From: JBCCQH01 sp039024435
GTDB taxonomy: Bacteria; Bacteroidota; Bacteroidia; J057; JADKCL01
Length of the DNA stretch: 64,000 nucleotides
NCBI GenBank assembly: GCA_039024435.1
Contig: JBCCQH010000022.1
Coordinates: forward strand, 13,563 to 77,562
Direction of reading: 5' to 3'
The translations under genes and the position numbers were made by a program. Under the pieces are notes generated by a model. The model ran no database searches. It saw only the letters and a program-made list of their open reading frames with translations, and had not been told where the DNA came from. This document shows positions 1-8,217 of this stretch, in pieces. Position 1 is the stretch's first letter; every line of letters begins with the position of its first letter.

Positions 1-1858
1 ATTTGATACCATCGTCCCAAAGGATGAGATAGCGAGTTTGATCATCGGTCCTTCCTAGGTTGATTCCTTCTTTACCGTATTCCATGATGCGTTGGATCTC
101 GTTGCGGTCATAAAAATTTGGAGAACGGTATTTCTTGAGATCTTTTTGGGTAAGCTTTCGAATGTTAAAACCCTCGTAATCCGATAGATCCCATGTGGCG
201 AGGACTTGACCTCGCTTATTTTCGTCGTAATCAAATATGACCAACTTGCGCTGCTCTGGATACGCTTTGTTGGTGATAATGACGGCAGAATTGGGTTCAT
301 AGCCATCGGGAAAGTAGGAGGAGGAAAACTTTAGCCTCGAGATACCCGTTTGGAAAACTGCTTTCTTGGGGTGTCCATTGACCACCCAAACCCCAGCATT
401 GGATTTTCTTTTTTCGTAAACTTTTTCGAAGTCTTCTTGGGGGAGATCTACATCATAACCTTTCCGATCAAAATAGTCGCGCAGAGCAATTTTGTGGAAA
501 GATCCGGGGATTACACGGCTACCATCTTGGTTATCAGCGAGATGCTTGAGTTGTAAGAACTCATCCCGATCAGTAAGAAACTTGCGGTTGACGTAGCCTT
601 TGATACCATTGACTTCGATTCGAATCCAGTTGGGATTCGCTTCTTCATAGTCGTCGATAAAGTACCCAAATGCCAAACTGGGATTGTCTTTTCTTTTGGA
701 ATTCATGCTAGGTTCTGGTCGCAGACTGAAAGAACTCGCAATGACGAACAGATCTTCTTTTTTAGATCCACTGAATTGTATTGCCAAAGCAATGACCAAA
801 ATCAGCACAACTCCAATCGCGATAAAGAGAGGGGCCCGTGAGCGTTGCGGGTTACTATCGGTGGGAGTTTCAGCGGCAATAGAATCCTCTTTATAATTCA
901 CCAATGCACCTTCGTCTCCCCCCTCCGCCACTGGCCCCTCCGCGATCCGGGTCGCTTCCAGAGGAGCCTTCGTTTCCGTGGTAGGTGGAGCCGCCGCTAA
1001 AGTGACCACTTTCCCGTCGCCCGCCGGTGGGGCCTCCCCGCGGAGCGCCGCCAAAAATTCATCACAATTCTGAAACCGCGCTTCCGGATCCTTGGCGGTG
1101 GCCTTTTGGATCAGGGCATCAATGTTCTCCGGAACTCCCGGATAGAAGGTCGCCGCCGGCGGCAAATCCTCGTTGACAATCTGGCTGTAGACCTGAAATT
1201 CTGTGGTGTGGTTGTCGTAGGGACATTGGCCGGTGGCCATCTGAAACAGGGTGACGCCCAGCGAATAGATGTCACTGCGCTGATCCACCGGCTCACCTTT
1301 GACCTGCTCGGGACTCATGTAGAGCACCGTCCCGATCCGGCTGCCGGTTTTGGTGAGGGCGTGGTCGGTGGCATCGAGCATCTTGGCGATGCCAAAATCA
1401 AGGACCTTGATCGTGTGGTCGCCGGTGATGATGAAGTTGGAGGGCTTGATGTCGCGGTGGACGATGTTTTTGCGGTGGGCGTAGGCAAATCCTTCGAGAA
1501 TTTGCCCGAACAATGCGCTCAGGGTCGGTTCCGGGATCGGCCCCATGGTATCGGTAATGTAGTCGCTCAGGTCGCGGCCTTCCACGTACTCGATGATGAG
1601 GTAGCATCCCCGTTCGTCTTCGAGATAGTCCAGTAGGGTGACGATATGCGGGTGCTGCAAACGCGCCAGGGTAGCCGCCTCGTTTTTGAACCGTTGCCGG
1701 ACCGTTGGCTTGTTGATGAGGGACCGGTGGAGACTTTTGATCGCGACCTGGCGGTCGAGCAGGGTGTGCTGGGCCAGCCAGACCTCGCCCATGCCCCCAT
1801 CACCGAGGGGCCGCAGCAGGCGGTAATTCAGGATGTGTTCTTGAGCTTGCATGGTCAT
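1..1858 (-). CDS. Membrane-anchored Ser/Thr protein kinase (C-terminus cut by window edge)
   Basis: This is a Hanks-type Ser/Thr kinase. The N-terminal kinase domain (about residues 8-270) shows the glycine loop GDGGMGEVW, the lysine in VAIKSL, the catalytic loop HRDIKPSNF, the DFG motif in VLDFGIAK and the MSPEQV activation-segment end. A Pro/Ala/Glu-rich linker leads to one transmembrane helix near 840-780, and then to an extracytoplasmic region of over 250 residues. The start of that region (around NGIKGYVNRKFL) resembles a bacterial SH3-like domain. The frame is open to base 1, so the C-terminus is missing. The start ATG overlaps the stop of the upstream kinase gene (ATGA), suggesting coupled translation; a second in-frame ATG lies two codons in. 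Kinase assignment is secure; the sensor role of the outer part is inferred. Confidence 0.93.
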   Translation of the reverse strand, partial: MTMQAQEHILNYRLLRPLGDGGMGEVWLAQHTLLDRQVAIKSLHRSLINKPTVRQRFKNEAATLARLQHPHIVTLLDYLEDERGCYLIIEYVEGRDLSDYITDTMGPIPEPTLSALFGQILEGFAYAHRKNIVHRDIKPSNFIITGDHTIKVLDFGIAKMLDATDHALTKTGSRIGTVLYMSPEQVKGEPVDQRSDIYSLGVTLFQMATGQCPYDNHTTEFQVYSQIVNEDLPPAATFYPGVPENIDALIQKATAKDPEARFQNCDEFLAALRGEAPPAGDGKVVTLAAAPPTTETKAPLEATRIAEGPVAEGGDEGALVNYKEDSIAAETPTDSNPQRSRAPLFIAIGVVLILVIALAIQFSGSKKEDLFVIASSFSLRPEPSMNSKRKDNPSLAFGYFIDDYEEANPNWIRIEVNGIKGYVNRKFLTDRDEFLQLKHLADNQDGSRVIPGSFHKIALRDYFDRKGYDVDLPQEDFEKVYEKRKSNAGVWVVNGHPKKAVFQTGISRLKFSSSYFPDGYEPNSAVIITNKAYPEQRKLVIFDYDENKRGQVLATWDLSDYEGFNIRKLTQKDLKKYRSPNFYDRNEIQRIMEYGKEGINLGRTDDQTRYLILWDDGIK

Positions 1859-3291
1859 TGTCCGATTGCGAAGTAACGGGTGGCTTTGCGGGAAAAGCAG
1901 ACTCGGATTCCCCAGATGAGGTACCCAAGGTACGCTGCAATGATGGCCAGCGAAATGACGACCGGGGCGGGCTCCACGTAAGCAGGCAAGTCCGCCAGGA
2001 TAACAAGTAGGCCAATCGATCCAATGCAGGTAAATATGAGGTAAATGATCAACACAACTTTTGAGATATTCAGCCCCCAAGTATGGCGCATTTTCATGCC
2101 CAGGCTACCCACGAAGACCAGGGTGGTCAGGACATTGCCGATGAGCTGGCTGGATAGCTCCGAGTCGCTCATGTACCGATTGGCGATAAACGGGAGGACG
2201 GAAAGCAGGAGGAAAATCAAATTGATTACCAGGGCCACGTTGATGTAGATCCGAACCGAGCGAAATTCAGCGAGGGAGTGTATGGGTTGCGCCCATACCC
2301 GGGGGCCGGGGGAGTTCCCGCTCGGATTGGCGATGGGGTCGGCAGTCGCCCCGGATTTTTGTGGGGTGGATCCAGCGTACGGCCCAATGTCGACCACGGT
2401 TTTTCGGTCCTGGGACTTGGCCGGGGCAGCCGCCGGTGGTTTTTTGGGGGCGGGTTTCGCCGTCGGCATGGGATGGCCCGGGGCATTGCCGGTGCGGAAA
2501 TCGGCACAGCTTTGGAAGCGCAGGTCCGGATCTTTCTGGGTGGCAAAATGGATCAGGCGGTCCACCCCGCTGGTGACACCGGGATAGATGCTGGAAGCAA
2601 CCGGGAGCGGTTGGCTCAGGATTTGGGTTTGTATGTCAAACTCGCTGGTGTCTCGGTCAAAGGGCAATTTTCCCGTGGCGAGGTTGAACAGGGTCACACC
2701 GAGGGAGTAAATGTCGCTGCGCTTGTCCAGTTTCTTGCCGTGGACCTGCTCGGGGCTCATGTAATACACCGTGCCCATACGGGTGCCCGTTTTGGTGAGG
2801 TTCTTTTCCCCGTCCCCGAAGATCTTCGCGATGCCGAAGTCCAGCACCTTGACTTTGCCCGCTTCGTTGAGGATGAAGTTGCTGGGTTTGATGTCCCGGT
2901 GGATGATCCCCTGATCGTGGGCGTAGCCGATGGCGCCAAGCATCTGGACAAAGACATTTTGGAGCAAATCTTTAGGCAACGGACCGTACTCATTCTGAAC
3001 CAGGTCCCCCAAATCACGGCCTTTGACATATTCCAGGATGAGGTAGAGGTCATCGCCTTCCTCGATGTAATCGTGGAGCGTCACAATTCCGGGATGTTGC
3101 AATTTTGAGAGGGTCGTGGCTTCGTTTTTGAACCGCTGCCGGAGGTTTTCCTGGCGGGTAAAATGCGGGTGCAGCGCCTTGATGGCCACTTTTCGTTCCA
3201 GTCGCAGGTGTTCGCCGACATATACCGTGCCCATTCCTCCTTCGCCGATCATTTCAAGGACGCGGTAATTCCCGATTGTCTGTCCGATCAT
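1855..3291 (-). CDS. Ser/Thr protein kinase with C-terminal multi-helix membrane domain
   Basis: This 478-residue Hanks-type kinase begins MIGQTIGNYRVLEM. It has the glycine loop GEGGMGTVY, VAIKAL, HRDIKPSNF, VLDFGIAKIF and MSPEQVHG. After the kinase domain comes a Pro/Ala-rich linker containing KTVVDIGPY, which resembles the phosphothreonine-type segments of the nearby FHA proteins. About four hydrophobic helices follow (from residue ~350), with no large outer domain. The frame extends upstream to 3453, but that stretch is repeat-like intergenic DNA and does not look coding, so I start at 3291 where the kinase fold begins. It follows the LEA-like and M48 genes and overlaps the next kinase by 4 bp. 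It probably phosphorylates the FHA-bearing neighbours, which is inference from context. Confidence 0.94.
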   Translation of the reverse strand: MIGQTIGNYRVLEMIGEGGMGTVYVGEHLRLERKVAIKALHPHFTRQENLRQRFKNEATTLSKLQHPGIVTLHDYIEEGDDLYLILEYVKGRDLGDLVQNEYGPLPKDLLQNVFVQMLGAIGYAHDQGIIHRDIKPSNFILNEAGKVKVLDFGIAKIFGDGEKNLTKTGTRMGTVYYMSPEQVHGKKLDKRSDIYSLGVTLFNLATGKLPFDRDTSEFDIQTQILSQPLPVASSIYPGVTSGVDRLIHFATQKDPDLRFQSCADFRTGNAPGHPMPTAKPAPKKPPAAAPAKSQDRKTVVDIGPYAGSTPQKSGATADPIANPSGNSPGPRVWAQPIHSLAEFRSVRIYINVALVINLIFLLLSVLPFIANRYMSDSELSSQLIGNVLTTLVFVGSLGMKMRHTWGLNISKVVLIIYLIFTCIGSIGLLVILADLPAYVEPAPVVISLAIIAAYLGYLIWGIRVCFSRKATRYFAIGQ

Positions 3292-3336
3292 AATTCTATT
3301 TTCTTGTCCGATAAAAGGCAATTGCAATATATCAGA

Positions 3337-3396
3337 GAATTTCCAATTTCCAACTGCTTGATTGCTGATTCTCGATTTCTGATTTCCGATGGGCCA
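3337..3396 (+). repeat. Dispersed intergenic repeat, copy 1
   Basis: Short A/T-rich words TTTCCAA, TGCTTGATT, TGATTTC and GATTTCCGAT are strung together in the 158-bp gap between the kinase and LEA-like genes. The same words in the same order recur near 28960, 63591 and 63731, and inverted near 56021. Confidence 0.5.
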
Positions 3397-3449
3397 TCTT
3401 CCGGTCGGCGGGAGCAAACGTTCATCGGAAATCAAGGAATTGAAAATTC

Positions 3450-4349
3450 TCACGGGAAATTTTTAAACCCCCACTTTTGGCGCAAGGGATCGAGTTCGAA
3501 GCGGCCAGTGATGGGTACTGGGTAGTTAAGGCCGGCCAGATCGACGGTGACTTCGCCCCAGGTGTAATATTGAATTTTGCCCTTGAACACGCCTTTGAGC
3601 AAGTCTTTTCCGGTGCTCAAATTGGCGATTTCTAGGTCCACGGGAATTTTGCCGGTGCCATTGGCCTTGACGGACGCAGGGGCTTTGAGGGACCATTTTC
3701 CGGAACTGGCTTCGTGCATGCCTTTACTGGAAAATTCCAGGTCCATCGCAGAGATGGTGTAGGGGATGGCGAGGGGATTCTGAAAGACGGCGGTGCAGCG
3801 GAACTGCGACGCTTTCGGCGAGAGCGCGGTCAGGCGGATGTTTTGGAATTCGGGTTGGGCTTCCGCCAGGGCTTGATCAAGCAGTTCGGAGATCAGCTCT
3901 TTTGGGGAAATGGTCGCCGTGACCGCAACGGTATGGCGGTAGTGCAGGCGGGAAAATTCGCCCGAAAGCAAGACCTCGAGCTCCGCGGAACTCCGGTCAA
4001 ACAAGGAGGGATGCAGCGAAATCACACCGGGGAGATCGATATCGGCGGGCAAAGCCAAGTCACTCACCGTGTTTGCGGGGAGCTTGAGTTGGGGCATTTG
4101 CCCCGTTCCGATGACCGTATCGTGGTAGGAGACCACGTAATCGAGGGCGTAGGCCGAAAGGGCAAAAAAATTGTCGTTGCGGATCTGGCAGTGAAGTTCC
4201 GCTTTGAGTTGCTGGTCTTCGAGTCCCTTGACTTCGAGGTCTTGAAATTCCACCAGTTCCGGAACGGCAAAGGTGGCGGCGATGATGCCCACAGCCACCG
4301 CAATGAGCAATAGGAGCACCAGGAAGATACGGAGCAGTCGGCGTTGCAT
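3450..4349 (-). CDS. LEA type 2 (LEA14/WHy-like) membrane-anchored protein
   Basis: The protein is 299 residues. The N-terminus MQRRLLRIFLVLLLL is a signal anchor or signal peptide, followed by two repeats of about 120 residues typical of LEA type 2/WHy proteins. Examples are VEFQDLEVKGL then LHCQIRNDN, and later IRLTALSPKASQFRCTAVFQNP. Such domains adopt a fibronectin-III-like beta fold; in bacteria they occur in periplasmic proteins whose function is poorly defined. The start ATG shares one base with the stop of the upstream M48 gene (TGATG). An earlier in-frame ATG at 4400 would overlap that gene by 52 bp and adds only a proline-rich stretch, so I reject it. Its operon position with the peptidase and kinases suggests an envelope role in the same system. 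Confidence 0.8.
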   Translation of the reverse strand: MQRRLLRIFLVLLLLIAVAVGIIAATFAVPELVEFQDLEVKGLEDQQLKAELHCQIRNDNFFALSAYALDYVVSYHDTVIGTGQMPQLKLPANTVSDLALPADIDLPGVISLHPSLFDRSSAELEVLLSGEFSRLHYRHTVAVTATISPKELISELLDQALAEAQPEFQNIRLTALSPKASQFRCTAVFQNPLAIPYTISAMDLEFSSKGMHEASSGKWSLKAPASVKANGTGKIPVDLEIANLSTGKDLLKGVFKGKIQYYTWGEVTVDLAGLNYPVPITGRFELDPLRQKWGFKNFP

Positions 4350-5233
4350 CAGTTGGGGCAATTGTGTTGGTGGTGATCGCGGAGGTGGTCGCGGTAACAT
4401 TTGATTCGCTTGCCGGAATAGGGATGGCTGCGCAGCAGATTGTCCAGTTCATTTTCGGCGCGTTCTGAGCGCTTGATCCGCTCCCAAAAATCGATCCCCC
4501 GGCAAGCTTCGTAGCCGGAGGAAAGCGCCAAGTCAATGCCGTAAATGTCGGCTTCGGCTTCGCTGCGCTGGTTGAAACCCATGGTGATGAAGCTGGCAAC
4601 GTCGGCGATGACCGCGCCGGCTTCCTGTCCGAAAACCCCCTCGATCAGCTCTTGCTGCTTGATCCGGCGGGCGATGTGTCCGAGTTCGTTGTGCCCGATT
4701 TCGTGCCCGATGATGCAGGCAATCTCGTCCAGGCTTTCCGCCTCGTCCAGGAGGCGGGTGGTCACGAAGATCTCGCCGCCCAGCGTAAAGGCATTGGGTT
4801 GAGCGGCCCGCACCACGTAGATGTTGTAGTCAATCTGACTGGGATGGGTCCGAACGCGGTTGAGCTTGCGCATGATGCCTTCCAGTTTCTTTTGCTGAGG
4901 GTGATTCCGAATGACCGGAAATTGTTTTTCCAGTTCGGACCGCATTTCGTCGCCGTACTGGTCCTGGCGGGCATCGCTGACTTCCTCACCGACATCGTCC
5001 ACAAATTCGTCGCGGATTTCCCCCAGGACATCCAAAATTCCGTCACTGACCGAGGTTTCTTCGCTTTGCAGGCAGGCGAGGTCGTAAGTGGCGGGATCGC
5101 ACATCATCGCCATGTTGACCGCCGGCGGCTCTGCGGTGTCGGGCACTTGTGCGGGGGGCGATTCTTCGGCTTCACAAGAAAAAAACAGGCAGGCCAGCCA
5201 CAAGAATTTGGAAATTCGTTTCCGATTTGCCAT
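4349..5233 (-). CDS. M48-family zinc metallopeptidase, predicted lipoprotein
   Basis: The 294-residue protein starts with a lipoprotein signal ending in the lipobox FFSC (Cys20), so it is probably attached to a membrane facing the periplasm. The zinc site HEIGH is at about residues 177-181, with a downstream glutamate in RSEAEADIYGIDLAL as likely third ligand. This arrangement is typical of the M48 (Oma1/BepA/LoiP-like) family, whose members handle misfolded envelope proteins. It is the first gene of the leftward operon with the LEA-like protein and two kinases. It is divergent from the FHA-ABC exporter gene across a 37-bp gap that must hold both promoters or one shared one. Confidence 0.92.
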   Translation of the reverse strand: MANRKRISKFLWLACLFFSCEAEESPPAQVPDTAEPPAVNMAMMCDPATYDLACLQSEETSVSDGILDVLGEIRDEFVDDVGEEVSDARQDQYGDEMRSELEKQFPVIRNHPQQKKLEGIMRKLNRVRTHPSQIDYNIYVVRAAQPNAFTLGGEIFVTTRLLDEAESLDEIACIIGHEIGHNELGHIARRIKQQELIEGVFGQEAGAVIADVASFITMGFNQRSEAEADIYGIDLALSSGYEACRGIDFWERIKRSERAENELDNLLRSHPYSGKRIKCYRDHLRDHHQHNCPN

Positions 5234-5270
5234 AATTAACCGTTATTTATCAATCCGAACCTTTTGAGAA

Positions 5271-7562
5271 GTGGCAAGATATCTAATTATTCGCCAAAAT
5301 GGCAATATTCGTCAGCGGATTGAGTTGAGAAAAGGAGAAAATACCGCGATTACCCTGGGGGCCAACCCCACCGCAGTCGACGTTCACTTGGCTCACGATC
5401 TCATCTCCCGCACGCACGCCCAGGTCCTGGTCGATGCCGATGGTATGGTATACGTGATCGACCAAAAAAGCACCAATGGAACTTTTTTGAATGGAAAACG
5501 GCTTAGTCCCCACAGTCCTTACCTCATCGATACGGCGGACAAAGTCACCCTGGCGGGCAAGCAGGTTGCCAGCCTGAGCATTGAGACGGGAGATGCCACG
5601 CCCCCTCCTCCTTCACCGCCTCCGCCCAATGGCCGCCCCTCTCTGTTGCAGTTGCTCCAGGAAAAGAAGAAGGTCGTCGTGGGACGCGGCAAAGACTGCG
5701 ATTTGGTCATCGACATGCCGACCATCAGCCGGAAACACGCCGCCTTTCGGCTGGGTTCCGGTGGGGCCATTGCCCTGACCGACCTCAACTCCACCAATGG
5801 CACCTACGTCAACGGGCGGCGGATTTCCGGAACGGTCACCGTGGCCGCCAGCGACGTGATCGTAGTGGGGCGCAGCATCCTAAAATTGGGCGAAAAGCCC
5901 CGCGAACTCTCCACCGAAGTAGCCATTTTGGCCCGGGGAATCATGAAACAATTTTCCAACGGTAAGATTGGATTGCGCGAAACCGATCTGAACGTGCCCG
6001 CTGGGGCCATGGTGGCCATCATGGGGCCCTCCGGCTGCGGGAAATCTACCCTCCTCAAGTGCCTGACCGGGGAAGCGCCCCCGACCAAGGGCACCATCCG
6101 GCTGGCCGGACTGGAACTGATCCAGAATTACGATTTGCTGAAAAGTTTCATCGGCTACGTGCCCCAGGACGACATCGTCCACCGGCAACTGACCGTCTAC
6201 CAATCGCTTTTTTTCGCGGCCAAGTTGCGCCTCGACGATACGCGCCGCAGCCAGATTGACCAGAAAATCGACCAGGTCTTGCAGCAATTGCACATTGTGG
6301 AGATCAAGCACAGCCCCATCGCCAAGATCAGCGGCGGGCAGCGCAAGCGGGTTTCCATTGCGGTGGAACTGCTCACCGATCCGCTGATTTTGTTCCTCGA
6401 CGAACCCACTTCCCCCCTGGATCCCCAGACCATTGCCGAATTCATGAAGATTCTGCAAGACCTCGCGCGCTCGGGAACCACGGTGGTCATGGTCACCCAC
6501 AAACCGGAAGACCTGACTTTCATGGATTCAGTGATTTTCATGGCTGAGGGCGGCTACCTGTGTTACAACGGCCCAGCCGATGCCTACAAGGCGCATTTTG
6601 GCGTAGAGACCGCCGTGGAAGTCTACGCCAATATCTCCGGTCCCAAAGCCAAAAGCTGGGTGGCCCGGTTTCAGGGCGCTGCGGATCGCTCCGCCGGCAC
6701 CGGTTCCCGCCCCGCCCCCTTGCAGAAGCGCTCCAATAAATCGTACGCCTCCCAGTTATTTTGGCTGAGTGCCCGCAACCTCCGCATCAAGACCAATGAC
6801 CTGCTTAACGTGGGCATCCTGATCGGCCAGGCACCAATCATCGCCTTGCTGGTGTGCCTCATTTTCGAATATTTCACCGCCGCAGTTCCCTTTTTGGTGG
6901 TGCTGTCCGCCATTTGGTTTGGGACGAGCAATGCGGCCCGGGAAATCGTCAGTGAAGCTTCGGTCTACCGGCGGGAGCGGATGTTCAACCTGAGGATTGG
7001 ACCGTACATTCTCTCTAAACTGGTGGTGCTGTCCTTGTTTGCCCTGATTCAGGCGGTGCTGTTTTCGACGATCATCTACCTGCGTTTCCACGAGGATGCG
7101 GTCCCGTGGACGAACCTGCCGGGCACAATCTTGTGGGTCTGGTACCTGACGGTGAGTGCGACGGTTCTGGGGCTGATGCTGTCCGCCCTGGTCAATACCG
7201 CCGAGAAAGTCATGACCCTGGTGCCGTTGGTGCTCATTCCCCAGGTGATGCTGGCCGGGGTGGTCGCACCGATTCGCAACGGAGTTGTCGAGATTTTGAG
7301 TTACTTTGCGATGACCCGCTGGGGATACGAGGGCCTGGTACTGATCCAGGGCGAGGTCGGGGTAAATGGCGGAGTAGAGGAGACATTGGTGGCAACCGAT
7401 GCCAAAACGGTGCTGGAGGGCAATTACCCTTCCGAATACGAAGATACCTTCGGTGATCTGGCGTACCAGTTAGAACTGGACGTCGTCGCCGTAGGAGTAC
7501 TGACCTTGATTGTATTGGTGGTGCTGGTTGCCGCCATGCGCCGCAAAGACGCAATATCATGA
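5271..7562 (+). CDS. FHA-FHA-ABC exporter fusion (ABCG-type half transporter)
   Basis: This 763-residue fusion carries two FHA domains (about 1-105, core SRTHA and STNGTFLNG; 125-208, core SRKHA and STNGTYVNG) joined by a proline-rich linker. The ABC ATPase follows (about 215-450), with Walker A GPSGCGKST at 252-260, signature SGGQRKR near 354 and Walker B LILFLDEP near 372. An ABC2-type membrane domain of about six helices (510-755) closes it. Domain order after the FHA pair is ABCG-like. The known parallel is mycobacterial Rv1747, an FHA-FHA-ABC exporter controlled by kinase PknF. The D-loop region reads TSPLD where TSGLD is usual. The start is GTG. Substrate unknown; it probably binds phosphothreonine made by the neighbouring kinases. 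Confidence 0.93.
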   Translation: MARYLIIRQNGNIRQRIELRKGENTAITLGANPTAVDVHLAHDLISRTHAQVLVDADGMVYVIDQKSTNGTFLNGKRLSPHSPYLIDTADKVTLAGKQVASLSIETGDATPPPPSPPPPNGRPSLLQLLQEKKKVVVGRGKDCDLVIDMPTISRKHAAFRLGSGGAIALTDLNSTNGTYVNGRRISGTVTVAASDVIVVGRSILKLGEKPRELSTEVAILARGIMKQFSNGKIGLRETDLNVPAGAMVAIMGPSGCGKSTLLKCLTGEAPPTKGTIRLAGLELIQNYDLLKSFIGYVPQDDIVHRQLTVYQSLFFAAKLRLDDTRRSQIDQKIDQVLQQLHIVEIKHSPIAKISGGQRKRVSIAVELLTDPLILFLDEPTSPLDPQTIAEFMKILQDLARSGTTVVMVTHKPEDLTFMDSVIFMAEGGYLCYNGPADAYKAHFGVETAVEVYANISGPKAKSWVARFQGAADRSAGTGSRPAPLQKRSNKSYASQLFWLSARNLRIKTNDLLNVGILIGQAPIIALLVCLIFEYFTAAVPFLVVLSAIWFGTSNAAREIVSEASVYRRERMFNLRIGPYILSKLVVLSLFALIQAVLFSTIIYLRFHEDAVPWTNLPGTILWVWYLTVSATVLGLMLSALVNTAEKVMTLVPLVLIPQVMLAGVVAPIRNGVVEILSYFAMTRWGYEGLVLIQGEVGVNGGVEETLVATDAKTVLEGNYPSEYEDTFGDLAYQLELDVVAVGVLTLIVLVVLVAAMRRKDAIS

Positions 7563-7593
7563 ATTGTATTGAGCAAAATGTAAACCGAGAAAA

Positions 7594-8217
7594 ATGAAAG
7601 GATTTCAAAAGTGCGAAAAGGGCCATTTTTTCAAGGAAGAATTGTCGGTCTGTCCCTACTGTCCCAAGGCGCAAGCCGGAATGGATGCCGATTCGGCAAC
7701 CCGCATTTCTGGCGGTGGTGGTGGGGGCAGCGGCGGTGGCGGTGATTTGGGCAAAACGGTGATCGGTGGGGGCGAAGACTCGCCGGTTTCGCCGGTGAGT
7801 CCGCAGCGACCTCCGGTGCGCGACCTCGGAAAGACCTACATCCAAGAAGTAGAAGAGGTCAGCAGTGAGCAAGGCACCCGCGAGGTGGTGCGGCAGCGGT
7901 CTTCGCGGAAGATTGTCGGCTGGTTGATTTCTTATACCTTGGACCCGATGGGCATCGACTACCGGATCTACGAAGGCAACAATGCGCTCGGCCGCACTGC
8001 GGGGAACAACATTTCCATTCCGAACGATCCCTCGATTTCGGGCAAGCACGCCACCATTCTGTTCAAGAAAGGCCGCTTCTTTGTGCGGGACGAAATGGCC
8101 GCCAACGGCACGTTCATCAACAATGAGGAGTTGGAAATCGGGCAACCCCAAGAGATCAAGGACGGGGACAAACTGCGGCTCGGAAAAACTGAGTTCATCT
8201 TCAAAACTCCATTCTGA
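7594..8217 (+). CDS. Zinc-ribbon-like FHA adaptor protein with repeated DLGKT motif
   Basis: This 207-residue soluble protein has an N-terminal Cys/His cluster (Cys7, His11, Cys20, Cys23) resembling a small zinc ribbon. A glycine-rich linker carries two near-identical segments, DLGKTVI (51-57) and DLGKTYI (77-83). The C-terminal FHA domain (about 125-205) has LGRTAGNN, SGKHA and NGTFINN. FHA adaptors of the GarA/OdhI kind carry N-terminal threonines that become phosphorylated and bind their own or other FHA domains. Thr55 and Thr81 are candidates by analogy; that is inference. The stop shares one base with the next start (TGATG). Confidence 0.88.
   Translation: MKGFQKCEKGHFFKEELSVCPYCPKAQAGMDADSATRISGGGGGGSGGGGDLGKTVIGGGEDSPVSPVSPQRPPVRDLGKTYIQEVEEVSSEQGTREVVRQRSSRKIVGWLISYTLDPMGIDYRIYEGNNALGRTAGNNISIPNDPSISGKHATILFKKGRFFVRDEMAANGTFINNEELEIGQPQEIKDGDKLRLGKTEFIFKTPF

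Noticed and set aside
1106..3108. Long plus-strand frames opposite the kinases
   Set aside because: They are reverse shadows of the kinase genes, whose catalytic motifs are unambiguous.
3292..3453. N-terminal extension of the second kinase
   Set aside because: The extension is translated repeat-like intergenic DNA; the kinase domain starts normally at the ATG at 3291.
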